Below are positions 11,400 to 24,959 of a DNA stretch of 64,000 nt, piece after piece. Each line of letters opens with the position of its first letter. Position 1 is the stretch's first letter. This DNA is from Terebella lapidaria. Its lineage: Eukaryota; Annelida; Polychaeta; Terebellida; Terebellidae. The stretch spans positions 17,485,106-17,549,105 of the forward strand of contig OX424560.1 in assembly GCA_949152475.1 (NCBI GenBank), given 5' to 3'. The translations under genes were made by a program, and so were the position numbers. The notes under the pieces are model-generated. The model ran no database searches, was not told where the DNA came from, and was given only the letters and a program-made list of their open reading frames with translations.

Positions 11400-14300
11400 A
11401 TGTTTTCCATGAATACACCATGAATACTGTTTACTATCTAATTATATTCACCAAATTGGCATATCAATATTTTTCAACTATTAGGGATATCTCCCAATGA
11501 GGGCCGTTGTGAGTATTTGACAATCATCGGCTGTGTTCGGTGCCAAGTCTGATGCTGGATGATAACTGCCAGTGATGACAGAAGTACTTAACCCATCTGA
11601 GGCCTTTCCTAGATGATAGTGGTAATATTCACCCAAAACATGATTGTCATTACACTTATACATTGTTGAACAAAACCAACGCAGACAATTAATATTGTAT
11701 TTTAAAGTTGAGATTTTTTATTCAAAATTATGATTCGTATGATTATGTTTATTATATATAGATCGATGTATTACAGGAAGACGAACGTTTGATGAAATAA
11801 AAAATGTTATATATATATAAAATGTAAACGTTCATATGTGTTTTTATGATTTTTTTCTCTTTATTTAAATAACAGAAAGTTACGTCACACGCCCGTTACG
11901 TGTCGTTTATGATTTCATGTGCCATTTTTACAGTCAACAGGATCGAAAACATCTGCATTGCAAATCAGTGTCAATGTTTGTCTCGCGGCGCGACAAATAT
12001 GCAAATCTTCTGCATAATTATCGGGTCGAGAGACTTCATATTAAGTCAATTATAGATGGTTATTTTATGTTTGACCGGTTATATTTCATTAACTTGTTTT
12101 GTTCAATGTTGTTTACATCCTAGGTTGTCACGAAAGAGAGAGAAAATATGTTCAATGGAATATCTAGATTTGCCACCAAAGCACAGTGTCAGGAAGTGTT
12201 TTTCATAATATCATCGACTATGGAATTTCAATGTGACAGTCATATTGATGATCAATTCCATGGTTAATACACTCTTTTACGGTTCATAGTCTAATTCACA
12301 ACTCAAGAGAAATATAGCTGTGCTTCCAAACATGGTGTTATCAGTATGGACTCAGCACGGCGAAGTCGTGCCTTTTTGACTTCGTCCCCACTACCTCCTT
12401 ACTTGACTGTATGAGGAACGCTATTCACCCGTAACCTATTCCATGTGAAAGTATAACATTTGAATCATCGAACAATGGAATGTTTAATATAAAACGTTTT
12501 AATATTTGATTAACGTTAATCATTATTCTTCGCACACACACCAAGGCCAAATGCCTTGTAAATATGATACCCCCTGTATCTACACTGAACACCTGCAAGT
12601 GAATAAGTGACTTTTTCCGAAATATTACCATTCTATCGTCAACATCATGGCCTTGTGGACGGTTTGGCATGTGATTCCACAACCTTGATCGGAATATTTA
12701 TTAGCGTCATTGTGTGCCCAGTGTTTTATGGTTGTAATGAAATAGCCAGTGTTGCTGTAAACATTAATCAGTAAGCTTATTTGTGGAAGAAAGCTCAGAT
12801 GATAAGCCAGCAATGCATAACACTTGCTGGTATTCTTCTATTGTTCTTCGCCCTGCATGAATCAGATGTACACGTCCTTGAGTTCCTTCCTCTCTTGTAG
12901 CCAGGTTGATTGCTTTCCTCCATGGAGTAGGGTTTGATCTATGGTAGGGTAGGGTCTGATTTGATCTATCAATTGGATCAACCTGGCCTGGGTATAATTA
13001 ATTACGACCTATGAAGAGGTATTTGTGTTGTATAGGCTACAGGCAGTTGAGCACGGTCACGTGTTGAGTGATGAATGTCCATTAGTATTTGCCTTTATCA
13101 GGTGTGTGTACATATCATGATTCCACATTTCGATTCATTCCCAGGTCGAGTTTTTGACTATCATAGAGTTTGCGGTCGGCATGCATCATGGTTTTGCATT
13201 CGAAGCAGGTGATGACAGCACATTTTATGCATTTAATTTGCTGGTGCTGCCGCTCTGTTTTATTGCACAGTGAAGTACTTAAACACAGTTTTGATATTAT
13301 GTCTATGCAATGCTATTTATTCCTTTTTCCCTTTAGCTAATAAAAATAAATTTAATTGATGTATGATCCAGTATAGATATAGAACCAATATTAGGTAGAG
13401 AGTACTCCAAGCAACTAAAACTGAGTTCAGTGTCAGCGAAATGGGGAATTTTTCATGAACCCCCGTATATCGCCATACGGAGGTGAAATCACATGTTCCG
13501 GGGGTGAAATTACGTGTTCCAAATTGACTGAACATTAGTGTTAGAGCATTTGTATGTAATTCACTTGTATCACATATGATATCAGGAAGATAAGAACACC
13601 TCCATGAGCTCCCCATATACTATATGAATATAAGGAGGTGATTTTATGACCACACAATCAATGCGGGTCGTTGCATATTTGGCGTTATCTGTGTCAAAGT
13701 CATGTGAATATCTGAGAGATTATCATCATTAGAAATTTGATTACAGTCAGCGAAAAGGGCAAGCCCGTGATCCGCAATGTGATCAACGCCAAGTGTTGAT
13801 AATAAAAACAACCAACTTGTGATCCATGCGTGTTATGGGTTTAATTTTCTAATAACATTATGTAAGCATTTATAGCTGCACCGTGTTATACGAAAGCAGA
13901 GTGTAATTTGATTTTTTTACATATGATATCCGAGACCGATGCACTATAAATAATGTTTTACGATCCAGTAACACTCAGTTCCACTGTAATACCATACCGC
14001 ACTGTGCATCGTGTCAGCGACGTGACGTTATATGACACCAATCAACATAAAACCTCGTCGTTCATTGATTTTATGCTACATTCCTTGCGTGTGGGTCAAA
14101 TTGAGGTCGCGTTTACAGTGCACTGATACGGAATCGATCCCCATGTATTCCTTGTTATATCTATTCCTCTGTTATATCCACCCTATGGGCTGATAAGCTA
14201 GTAAGATGATGAACCGATAAGTCGTACGTCTGATGTCCATCTGGAATAATTTCCTGGAATAATTGGCCTGATGAAGTTATATTATTACCATGGACACTAC

Positions 14301-16850
14301 CCTTTTGTTAGTAGTAACTTTTACTGATTTATTTTCTTCTCAATCAGAACAAGCACATGTCAGTCTGTTCTGATTATAAGGAGTCACATACATTGACACT
14401 TGTCAATAGTAATCACATGATGATGTGCATATCATTTTGTGCTCCACCGCTTGTGACTGTTTTATCAGCTGTAGCTGCCATTCATTATATTTTAGTACCC
14501 GTTCATTGATGATAAAATACCTTGATCAAAATATGTACTATCAGATGCATATTTTATTCACTTGGAGTACAGTTGTGAGGTCTCAAGAGAATTGAATAAA
14601 ATTGGAAAATTGGTCAGCTTATTGTCTTTTTCGTTCAATAAGTACACACGCCGAACATTCCAAGCTTGAAAACCCAAGAGGCTTGACCTTTTATATCGAG
14701 TAGCAAGATTGAAAGCACCACATCGTATTCCCAGCAGAAATTGGACAGTGACAGTGCTGTCTGTTTAGCGGATAACTATGGAGAGATGAAATATATGTCA
14801 AATCCATTGAATTATAAAAAAAAAATGCTACTTGACTTTGTAAGTATAACAAGCACAATTATCTCTTTTTATAGATGTTTTCGGACTGATCGGTCATTAT
14901 TGGAAGACCAAATGATAGATATGCATACTGATAACTGAAATGAACATGGAGAATAAACATGGAAACAACCCCAAGCATATGGTATCCGAGCAAACAAAAC
15001 CGAGTCCATTATCCACTCTCAAAGTCCGATGTCAGGCAAAATTGAGAAAATTTTATGGACACATTTTTTTCTGTTTCATTCCATAAACGATGTGAAGTGT
15101 TTACCGTTGATAAACATATCTTCGTCTTGAATGAAACTGCTCAAACTATTGATTTCAGGAAATTATCCATTTGTATCATCGTTATTGAATTCTCGAATAA
15201 AATAGCCAAAACAAATTTATTCATCAACCAAATGAAGGAAGACTTGTTCACAAAAAAATCATGCACATGATAGCTTTCAGCAGGTTGATAGGTCTGGACA
15301 CCTACAAACATTATGATTTATTCTATTAAAAAAACCAGTAGTTCATTTTCCCAATTCATCTCTAAGATAGGGTTGACACTGATCAATCTGATAAAATGAA
15401 GTTTTCTCCAACTACAAGTGAGATAACTGTAACCATTTCCTGGATGGCAGATGACTTTATCTGTACCTAAATCTTCCAAATATTGATCAGTGATGTAGGA
15501 GAAACTTGGCAATCTCCACTTCTTCTGCAAGCCTGTGATGTTTGCAATAAATTATCCACGAGGTTAAGTTGTTCGAATTGATAACCAAGATGCTGAATAT
15601 CTCATCCCGTGAACGGTACAATTTATAGCAAACAACATAGCAAGAATTAGAGACAACTCGGATGGAATATGAATACGCCATCTTGTGATGGGAAAGGGTT
15701 GTTGTCTTATAGTATAATGACAATATCAGCGTGATTGATCACATTCCATTAATGGACATGCCAAACTACGAGAAAGGCACTAATACATCACACGGTCGAG
15801 GCGTTGAGAGAAGCGCTGATGTATCTGTTTCATGGCGCAGCGATCTACGACAATCATCCAGTTGACAATTAGTATTGTTCTAACCATATCTTCTGTCACA
15901 GACCATAATTCATTCTGAAAACCTATCATGAGCAGCAGCCAGTGTCCATCACGCAACGGTTGTTGCACTCGTTCTACTGCATGATAAAAGATGTACACGT
16001 ATTGAGTCACATGCAGGATCACGACAAATATGAATATTTTACATGGAAACTTCAATTTCATCGGGACTTCCCTTTTGTAATGTTGCTCAACTACATGGAG
16101 TTTAGGCAAATATTTGAGAAGAATCGATCAAATATCATGGATGGTCCAAAATAATTTTCAGAAGGTGTTCAGCAGAAGAACCATCAATTTAATGACACAA
16201 AATTACACTCTTACCCCAAAATGGATACAGAGTTGAAATATGGGATTTTGAACAATGGGAGCATTTCCTATCCCACACATAACAATTAAATGTCGAAAAT
16301 AGTCCAATATTCATGTCATATTGAAGACAGTACAATTTGTGGTCTACAGTCAATTTGAGCTAAATTGTAATTGTCTTATCAATGATTTTATCCATATGAG
16401 CCATCGTTGAACGTGCTGATACAATATTTGCAATAAGTGATTGTACTGAGAACCTTTCAAAATAATTAACTTGAGAGCTCCGCGTCCACACGCTAATGGA
16501 AATAAACAATCCTTCTAGCCCGAAACGTGACTAAGTCTAAAGGTGTTAGTTTACCTGCATATTGAATTAAAGCCTCACGAAAATTTTTACTCATTCTTTA
16601 TACGACATCGCATGATTGTTTCAAACTAACGCAAAAAAATATTATGTGAGTATTTATGACTCGAGTAATGTCAATTTCAATTTCAATACAAATTTAAGTT
16701 TCAATTGAATAAAGTTTATTAATATATGCATCTCAGCAAATCCTGAGGTGAAATCCACTTGGGAAGGTCATCACTAGAAGAAAACTAGCCCAACGGGTAA
16801 GAAATCTTAACACAAACGTGTTTGTTGCTAAACAACAGCTGCTTATTTGT
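11400..16850. other. Gene-free stretch with scattered repeats
   Basis: Open frames are short and unbiased. Repeat fragments of the 7680 family lie at 13450-13620 (CCTCCGTAT..CATACGGAGGTG palindromic parts) and 14940-15050. A short TA run lies near 11808-11820. No RNA gene was recognised. Confidence 0.5.
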
Positions 16851-16879
16851 TTTCATCAAATTTGCCGTGTTGACCTTTC

Positions 16880-17790
16880 AATGAATCGTTTTGTATGATT
16901 ACGCTTTGGGAGTGCTAACATTTAAGCTCTGCAGAGAAGTTTTTTTAGAAGTTTACTCCATACAGCTTTCATCATGAAGCGAAAAGTAAGTAAACTCTTC
17001 CCAAATCCCAAACGTATTCGAATGGCAAAAATAGCCATTCAATTAGGTTTGATTGGCTATTATTGATTTCAGACGGAGAATTTAAACTTTTTTTCTCCAG
17101 TCTGTCCAAAAATCAGACCAACCATGCACGGACCAGCAGTTCAAAGGCAAGAAACTTATATACGTCACAAAGTTATATCATGAAATCCTATGCGTGCGTT
17201 CGAGATTGGTAACTGCATACAAATTGTCTCCCAATATCCCAAAATGGTCTCTGGGTGAAAATAGCTGTTATATCATTTCCCTTTTGAACGTTTAGGCTCT
17301 ATCTTCAAATGTTCTAGGAGCTCGCTCCATGCAGCTCCCATTAGGAAGGAGAACGTGGATGGAGTACCAAGCACAATACAATGAATGACTCATGGCTAAA
17401 TCATAATACATAGTTCTAACTCGATTTCGGAGTCAAGCTTCAAACCCTTGAAAAATCGAAATATTGGCCACACACAGGCCAACGATTCAAGTGCAGCAAA
17501 ACTTATATGGATCAGACGGGTACATCGAGGAGCCTTCTACATGATTTAGAAAAAAATACTGAACAGATTTTGGAAAAACGACCAGCAGAGCCTGAAATTG
17601 GGCAAAACCTGAAATTGAAATTGGGCGCAAAAACTAAATGTTAAATACAGAAACTGAAATAGGCATTCTATTAAAAATGTCAGGAAGATTCTACCGTATA
17701 CATATAAACGTAGATAACGGACGGACAGACGACGGACAGACATACGGCCGACACAACTCCACACCATTAGCTCAATGAAGTAATCTGAAC
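16880..17790 (-). mobile_element. Inverted, diverged copy of the GTCC-array repeat element
   Basis: Read on the minus strand, this contains GGACGGACAGAC-type tracts near 17710-17745. It also contains two diverged tandem units, visible as GCTCTATCTTCAA...GCAGCTCCCATTA-type blocks at 17295-17345 and 16930-16985. These are the reverse complement of the block repeated at 18470-18520 and 18925-18970. It lies head to head with the element at 17946-19480. Confidence 0.5.
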
Positions 17791-17945
17791 TTGCTGAATG
17801 TTTGACTTCGTCATTACTAATATATGTAGATAGGTGCAGTAACATCTTAAGGATCAGTGCAGCCCGTTGTTGATATTCCTTACAATAATATTGTTGATTC
17901 GCACATATATCCACGGAAGTATTGTCTCTATCAATAACGAGTTTT

Positions 17946-19480
17946 TTAGGTTACCGGACCTTTGGTCCGATAACCTATTGGCATGGCGTTGCGTCCGTCG
18001 TCCGTCCGTCCGTCCGTCCGTCCGTCCGTCCGGCGTTAACATTTTTATCTTTAAAGTTAACGATCGAATCTTTCTGAAATTTTGCACAAAAATGCCTAAA
18101 AATATTTTGAGAAGGAGGTATTTTTTTGTTTTTTGATTTTCGCATTTTTTTCAAAATGGCGGCCGTTTTTGTCGAAAAACGCTCAATTTTGGACTTTGAC
18201 GGCCATTTTCTCAAAAACTGTCTGATCAGTTTTGAGTTTTTGGTTTCAAAAGATTCCCCTCATATACCTCTGTGATATGTATAAGTTTGGTTGCCCTAAA
18301 TCTGCCGGTTTTCGTGTGGCGGCCATTTTGAATTTTTGGCGGGTCGGCGAAAAAATTTTTTTTCGCCCCAGATCGCATTACTATCCATTTTGGGCCATTT
18401 CTAGAGCAAAAAAAAATTTTCTCCCTTTGAAAAAAATTTTGGAAAATTTTCGGCACTTTTTCCCTTCATAATGGGAGCTGTCCGGACTGTACTCATAGAA
18501 CGCTTGAAGATAGAGCTTAGAAATTGGCACTTTCAAATGGGAAGTCATATATGGCGACTTGTGTGGTGACCTTGAATTTGACCTTGGATGACCTTGAAAG
18601 GTCAAAACAGCCATTTTTGGGTCGAAAAACGCTCAAATTTGCACCTGGTCTGTATTTTCTCAAAAACTCTCTGATCAGTTTTGAGATTTTTGCTTAAAAA
18701 GATTCCTCTTATATACCTCTGCGACGTGTATAAGTTTTGTTGCCCTTGAATCGCCGATCTCAGTCTGGCGGCCATTTTGAATTTTTGACGAGTCGGCGAA
18801 AAAAAAGTTTTTCGCCCCAAATAACATTACTATCCATTTTGGGCCATTTCTAGGCAAAAAAAAATTTTCACCCTTTGAAAAAAATTTTGGACTTAGAAAA
18901 TTTTCGGCACTTTTTTCCTTCATAATGGGAGCTGTCAGGACTGTACTCATAGAACGCTTGAAGATAGAGCTTAGAAATTGGCACTTTCAAATCGGAAGTC
19001 ATATATGGCGACTTGTGTGGTGACCTTGAATTTGACCTTGGATGACCTTGAAAGGTCAAAACAGCCATTTTGGGGTCAAAAAATGCCCAGATTTGCCTTT
19101 GTAGATGAAATGCTTGCAGATAGAGCTCCTGTTTGCATTATGAACATATAGGAAGACATATATGGCACAACTAATGATTACCTTGAACTTGACGTCAGAT
19201 GACCTTGAGTGCCAAATGTCTGATTTGGAATGTGTAAATTGACCTGAGCGGCCTAAACGATTCCACCCAACATATAGAATATCAAATGCCGCACACATAC
19301 ATGTAATGGTTACATCGAAGTTCATACGGATGACCTTGATTGGTAAATCCCAAGGTCATATGTTTACACTGCGAACCTTGATTGGTAAATCTCAAGGTCT
19401 GTTACCTGCCAATGCTGCCATGGCCAAACCAAAATTGTCCGGTAACCTATCTTAGCCTTTGGGCTAATTTTTCGAGTACA
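17946..19480 (+). mobile_element. GTCC-array repeat element with inverted ends
   Basis: It begins AGGTTACCGGACC and ends GTCCGGTAACCT followed by ATCTTAGCC, so the ends are short inverted repeats. Near the left end is a (GTCC)n array (17994-18032). The body is two tandem ~470-bp units (about 18135-18605 and 18606-19075) plus a partial third, with 'ATGGCGGCCATTTTGAATTTTTGGCG' type boxes and GACCTTGAATTTGACCTTGGATGACC-type boxes (written here only as consensus fragments). No protein is encoded; open frames on both strands follow the repeats. Transposon class is undetermined. Confidence 0.6.
17994..18032 (+). repeat. (GTCC)n microsatellite
   Basis: Eight or so consecutive CGTC/GTCC tetramers lie immediately inside the left end of the repeat element. 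Confidence 0.85.
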
Positions 19481-20610
19481 TGCGATCATAATTCCTAACT
19501 CCCATTACTCTGCGACCAGGCGTCATAACAAGATCAGTCTGTGAACCTCCCAACCCGGTTTGTGTGTTTTGTCATGCCATGTTTGGCCACTATTCATGAA
19601 ATATTCATATCATAACCAAGGGGACTGAGATCGTTCATAAAGGCTAACAACACTAGTGTATCCAATCTGATCAATTATTCTGGGCATAATATTCGCTCGA
19701 ACCTTTATGGATATCAAATATGCATTTGACCTTCATATAAATGGTAGTTTACTGAATTCTACAAAAACAAATTATTATCACTTCCAATTATTATTCACTT
19801 TTTTTACTTTAGTCCATTTTGTTGCCTACTTAATTTTCAAGTACCATAACGGAACATGGCATGTGACCTTCCCTAGTGATGTCTATCCTTTATCATGTAT
19901 ATATCATCCATACTGTCCACACAAAATAACGTGGGTGTACCAGTTGAGTGATATACTGGTAACAAGCTCGTGCCTAGACAAGCTGTCGTTTTCGTTTCGG
20001 GAGATAATCATCCTTAACAACCACTATTCCATAGCTAGATTGCTTTTGTCCAGGCGGATACAACCGTTTGGCTGCATTGTTTCCAAAGCTGATAAATTAA
20101 TAACACCCTTTATCCCATCCGCGAATCACCTGCTCAGATGCGGAGCATTTTAAGTGGTTTAAGAGCGCATATGCGCATGCTAACAGCATATCAACATGTC
20201 AAACCTGGGTTGTTTTATCAACAAAGGGAACATAGCAGCCTCCCTCCAACTGTTGTAATAAGGTTGAAGAGGAATAATTATCATGTGAATGTACAAAATT
20301 AGTTCCCTTGAGAAAACTTGTTGAACTCGTCGAGAACATTGTCATATTAAGGGTTGTGATAGAGTCCACTTAAGAGTGTAGATCATGCGAGTGTATCTAC
20401 ATGTACAGACAATGACGCGGATACCAAGTACAAGAACACCCCAGAAAATTGTAAAAGCAATTAAGATGGGGTGTGGGATGGGAAATCGGCACTACCAACA
20501 GGAATTGAACAGTTTGTTCTTAAAATGTACTATAATCAAAACTGACATGTGCACCAGCAATAATTAATTCAAATTCTGATTTCTAAACAGCTGTTGCTCT
20601 TTATTGAACT
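19481..20610. other. Gene-free stretch
   Basis: The longest frame here (19707-20153, 148 residues, plus) has no motif, an atypical composition rich in aromatic and Leu/Ile codons as expected from AT-rich DNA, and no splice context. I do not call it a gene. Confidence 0.45.
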
Positions 20611-20614
20611 CATT

Positions 20615-20880
20615 TTGTGGATTTACTGTATCAGAGCTGAAATGTACGGCAATTTTCGTCATGAATATTTTGTACAACTTTTGATGGTTTCGTTTTGAGG
20701 ACTTACTGTATCAGAGCTGAAAAATGTACGGCAATTTTCTGTATGAATATTCTATACAACTTTTGATATCTTCGTTTTGGGGATTTACTGTATCAGAACT
20801 GAAAAGTACGGCAATTTTCGGTATGAATATTCTATGCAACTTTTGATGATTTCGTTGTATCAGAACTGAATTGTACTCTA
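20615..20880 (+). repeat. Tandem repeat, ~81-bp unit, three copies plus partial
   Basis: Units start near 20621, 20701 and 20783. Each has TTACTGTATCAGA(G/A)CTGAA, GTACGGCAATTTTC, ATGAATATT and CAACTTTTGAT blocks. Isolated half units (TATCAGAACTGAA plus GTACTC) follow at 20862 and 20985. Confidence 0.8.
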
Positions 20881-21479
20881 CTACATGTGGTATTTGTAAA
20901 CGTTAGATCCAACTTTTGAATTTTTGTGTATATTTTACACACCTGTTAATTCTGTTGATTTACCAGTTTACTAGTTCTCCGAACGTATCAGAACTGAATC
21001 GTACTCTAACGTCGCTAACAATAATAAATAAAACTGTAAATATTTATCACAACTGTTAATTTTCGCTGATTGAAATTAGACAGAAATAAATCCAACTTTG
21101 CGTTTTTCAGTGTGTTGATGTGATTATGTAACACAAGTGTTGATTTTAGACGAGAACGTTCCTATTCACAAACATGATGATATGAAAACCTGATCAAGTT
21201 GGCGAATAAGAATAAGTTGCAACTTCTAAAGAACGTGTTTGAATTGCACAATTCTTCAAAAATACTTATGTACCATGTCAAGCGAAATCAGTGAAGGATA
21301 AGTATGGGGATTAAATCCAACAAGCATTCTCTAGATACCAGTTTCGATGACAACAGAACACTGTCAGATGATCTCATTTACAATATCGCAGCAACCAACC
21401 CCCAAAATGTAGCTTGAAGAATGAGGTTGCACTTTTCCCCTGCTGGAGAATCTTATCTTGAATAGCTGCTATAATTTTC

Positions 21480-21900
21480 ATCAAATTTAGATCAATAACA
21501 CAAATCACGATCACACAAATTTCAAATTGAAGCAAAAAACATACACGCTGTGGCTCTCATGGCAAACCAAGCAGTTCGCTTGCGGAGACTTCGGGGAAAA
21601 TGTGTGGGAGTACCAAATTATTCAGTGTCTAAATATGCGTGAAAATCGCGATGTTGAATACCAATTCACGGTCTCTATAAGATCTTTGAACTCGCAGCCG
21701 GAAATTGAATGCAAACACAAGATTTCCGCATTTGATGTCTACAATTGGCAAGATTTCTCGTAATGAGGCTGATTTGAATGAGTCATCTGAATTTGGGATG
21801 AATATTTTCATTGCCGAACTATCATTTGGATATTTGTTTCGTACCAATTTGGCGAGTCTCAGAGTCGCGTACTGAACAAATTGAGATCTCACTAATAAAT
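21480..21900 (-). repeat. Partial inverted copy of the 43.9-44.25 kb segment
   Basis: On the minus strand this repeats the order found at the end of unit C (6080-6480) and in A (43905-44240): 'CAATTTGAAGCAAAAAACATAC', a GTGTGGGAGTACC region, ATGCGTGAAAATCGCGATGTTG and the palindromic core (quoted as fragments). It is a fourth, truncated relative of the duplicated segment lying just before unit A. Confidence 0.6.
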
Positions 21901-22939
21901 TAGTCTAACATATTCAGTCCTGAGAACAGGACACACTATGCAATGATCCATAAAACTTACACTGACTGACAAGAATGGAAAGCTCTTAGTACGGTCAGTT
22001 TGTTGCCAAAATGTTCATATCATAACCATTAAATAGTCTAACAAAATATCGAGATGAATATTTTGTTATATCAAGATGAATATCACGGTAATTTGGGAAA
22101 CTCTGTTTCATATCGGTATATATCTTGAGATTCATGTTTCCAGTTTATTGTTTCATTAGGCCTATATTGAGATATAACGGGACAATACCCTTGTGTACCA
22201 ACTGGCTTTGTATATCCGCCCACTTCAAGGCGATGATTAACAAGAACTACGATTATGTTGTTGCAGTCGAGGAACGAGCAGCTTGATTCATAGTATGAAC
22301 ACAGTAGGAAGCCACGCAGGCGCCAGGGCCAAGTAGAGTCCATATTTCAATATAATAGGTAGCAACAGAAGACAACACAGGTCAAGCAGACGGTTTTTAT
22401 ATCTATTATATGGTGCAGAAACTACAATTATATCATTGACGTGTTGTTGCGTTTAAAATGACTGATTATCAATTGTTGCTTTTGTTCCAAAATTGCAAAA
22501 TTAATTAACTTCCAAAATTGTCTTACTTGTGTATGTATATTGTTTGGAGATTCTTTATCCTCGATACTTCGGTAGTCATAATTCCACATTTCATCTATTT
22601 GATTTACTTCATATGGCAATAGCAAAGATACGGAATGAATTGAAATTAGTTGGAAAGAATGATGGAATAGCACAGTTTGACGTTTATTGGTACGTTTAAA
22701 TGTGACAATGACATGAATTAGTTACTATATGATGGTGGGAAATGTTGTCGGGATATCGTGTAAAAACTCATTTGGTTTCAGCAAATCACGAGCAGCTGAA
22801 CACAAACCCATAACCGATTGATCTATCACACAAATTGATTTATATTATTGATTGGTTGATTGATTGAATCATTGGTCTGTCGATTCATGAATAGTAACAA
22901 GTAATGTGTTTATAGTTTAACTCCTATTTATTCCTCCCA

Positions 22940-23105
22940 CACTGTTTGTCACACACGGGTGATCCAGTACTAGGCTAATAAATACCGGTGCATCAAATTA
23001 AAAAAAATAGAGAGGAGCCCCTCGTCGAACCCACAGCTCATACACCCACGTGAACCGTGTTATGTGAGCTCTTAAGCTACTGCTCAAACACAAGATAAAT
23101 ACATG
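22940..23105 (-). repeat. tRNA-derived SINE-like element (unit A)
   Basis: On the minus strand, TAGCTTAAGAGC resembles an RNA polymerase III A box, and GGTTCGACGAG about 45 bases further on resembles a B box. An A/T-rich tail follows towards 22990. This is a tRNA-like head but does not form a clean cloverleaf, so it is a SINE or tRNA relic rather than a tRNA gene. Confidence 0.35.
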
Positions 23106-23149
23106 TATTTGTGATGTGATCAGAATTATGGTACTTGGCCTCGTTCATA

Positions 23150-23310
23150 ATCTGGGTAACACCAAAACGCAATATTAAAGCACTAGATTGTAACGGTACT
23201 TGTACCATATCACGCCTGTAATGTTTTTTTTTCTATGCAAAAAACGATGTCCCTAATCGTTGTGTACCTAATTCCCCATTGGGATCAATAAAGTTATTAT
23301 TGTCTTGTCT
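23150..23310 (+). mobile_element. 3' tail of an L2/CR1-like non-LTR retrotransposon (unit A)
   Basis: The string CCCCATTGGGATCAATAAAG followed by TTATTATTG is typical of 3' ends of L2-like elements. Upstream TGTAATG and TGTGTACCTAATT agree. No reverse transcriptase frame precedes it, so it is a 5'-truncated copy. Confidence 0.5.
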
Positions 23311-23526
23311 TGTATCAAAATCAAACTATAATACTTATATTTCGCTCCACTGAGTGCAGAATAAAGCATTGTTGAACGATGCCATGGCACATTCACCCAG
23401 ACATGTTTCATTATCTTGCAGTATGAGATGATCAAGCTTTCTTCACGCAGTGATCTATATCATTCACATGCTACAATTCACGTCATTGTCGTAAACTTCC
23501 AGACGAGTAGCGATGGAATACCGTAA

Positions 23527-23746
23527 TGAATGTATTTGTTCGCTAAAAACACAATACCAATGGCACCTGCAATCGGTCTACAACAGTATATCAATCAGTT
23601 TGAGACTATAACACACCCACACCATTTCTACTCGCGAATTGATCGCTATTGGAATCAGTGGGAGAGGAATAGGTGTGGTGGTGTGATTCCCATCTAAGAT
23701 GCAATGATCAAGAGTCGCACTCTAACAGAAGGTTCATAGATTATAC
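23527..23746. ncRNA. 220-bp block identical in both units, hairpin-forming
   Basis: Base by base this matches 51413-51632 without a difference, whereas sequence just outside it differs at about one base in ten. It holds an imperfect hairpin at 23612-23685: CACACCCACACC pairs with GGTGTGGTGGTGTG (2-base bulge) and the stem continues weakly. A small GCGA/TCGC hairpin lies in the loop. There is no open frame of note. It may be a structured RNA, a regulatory element, or a recently converted or inserted repeat. Strand is unknown. Confidence 0.3.
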
Positions 23747-23964
23747 ATTTGCTTTAAATTCTTGCTGAAGTTGTGTGACAAACGACAGCATATTTCAGCA
23801 CTTGATGCTTTCTGAAAGTGGACTATAATGCGATTATCAACAGTGAAATATTTATCCCTATATTTCGAGAATACATTTTCTTCGATAGTATTTCTGCTGT
23901 CCAGCCCTCTTACCTTCTTTGGTTCAACGGCTGTTCAATGAACTTCCACGTATTGCCTTTTCAC

Positions 23965-24100
23965 TTGCCAATCCCAAATACTAAATGCGGAAATCGTGTG
24001 TTCGCATTCAATTTCCGCTACCAGTTAATAGATCAGTTCAAGATCCTAGAAATACCGTGAGACGGTATTGTCATTATTGAGATTTTCACACACATATTTT
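23965..24100 (+). repeat. Palindromic-core repeat (unit A)
   Basis: AAATGCGGAAATCGTGTG followed by TTCGCATTCAATTTCCGC, then a GAGACGGTATTGTCATTATT block. The unit B counterpart is at 51965-52100. Confidence 0.6.
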
Positions 24101-24959
24101 CAAGCTATAAATGGACCAATGGTAAACGTTCTCCACATAGCCTGCAATTTCCAATGATTGCTGGCGTTATTGCTTAGAAATGAATACACGTTTGTACAAA
24201 TTCATTCCTCTGCCTGTAATTTTCAGTATAATGTACTTATTTTAATGTACAAGATTTTGAGGATGCGAATGAAAAATCTAACATCCAACATTCAAATATA
24301 TTAGCACTCTGGCATCAGCAGGGGCAGACAGTGTGTAAATAAATACTGAAAAAATATAAAAACCCCCATGTCAAATAATGATGCCAAATGACACAGGGTA
24401 CATTACATGGTACGTTCATATATGTGTTCAGTGTAGTTATTTCTACAATACACCAGATGGAAATGCATGACGGGTCAACAACTTATTGAAACAATTAAGA
24501 ACAGAGAATCAAACCACAAGTAACAGGTGTATGGATCAGGGAAAAATCAGTGTGTAAATATTTTTTTTCTGTTGTTATACAAGATGGAAGCAATTGGTTG
24601 ATATAACATTTATATATTTATATTTTGTTTAAACATTGTTTGATGTTAGGTTTTAGATAGAGATTTGAGTATGAACTGTTGATATACGCTTCCAATACAC
24701 ACCAATGCATCAAGTTTAAGCCACAAACATTTGTGACGTACCTGCGCTATTAATGTTTATTTCTGACATATCTGGTTATTAGTATTTTCCTGTGTTCCCA
24801 GTAAATTCAATAAATTCACATACACATCAAAATCGTTTAACTATTGATGGCAAAAAGGCAATAAGATTGTACCTTGTATCAGCTCCTTGAGGTCTAGACT
24901 GGTCTTCACCATACATTAAATGACATTTATCATTGTTAAATCTTATGTTGTGTTAGATT

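Noticed and set aside
17854..19325. Many overlapping frames on both strands with repeated sequences such as PSVRPSVRPSG or GRTDGRTDGR
   Set aside because: They are translations of the GTCC microsatellite and of the ~470-bp tandem units, open by repeat structure only.
19707..20153. 148-residue plus-strand open frame
   Set aside because: No motif, no splice or promoter context, composition expected from AT-rich DNA; not called as a gene.
22940..23105. A functional tRNA gene on the minus strand
   Set aside because: A- and B-box-like strings exist but stems of a cloverleaf do not pair well; kept only as a SINE-like relic.
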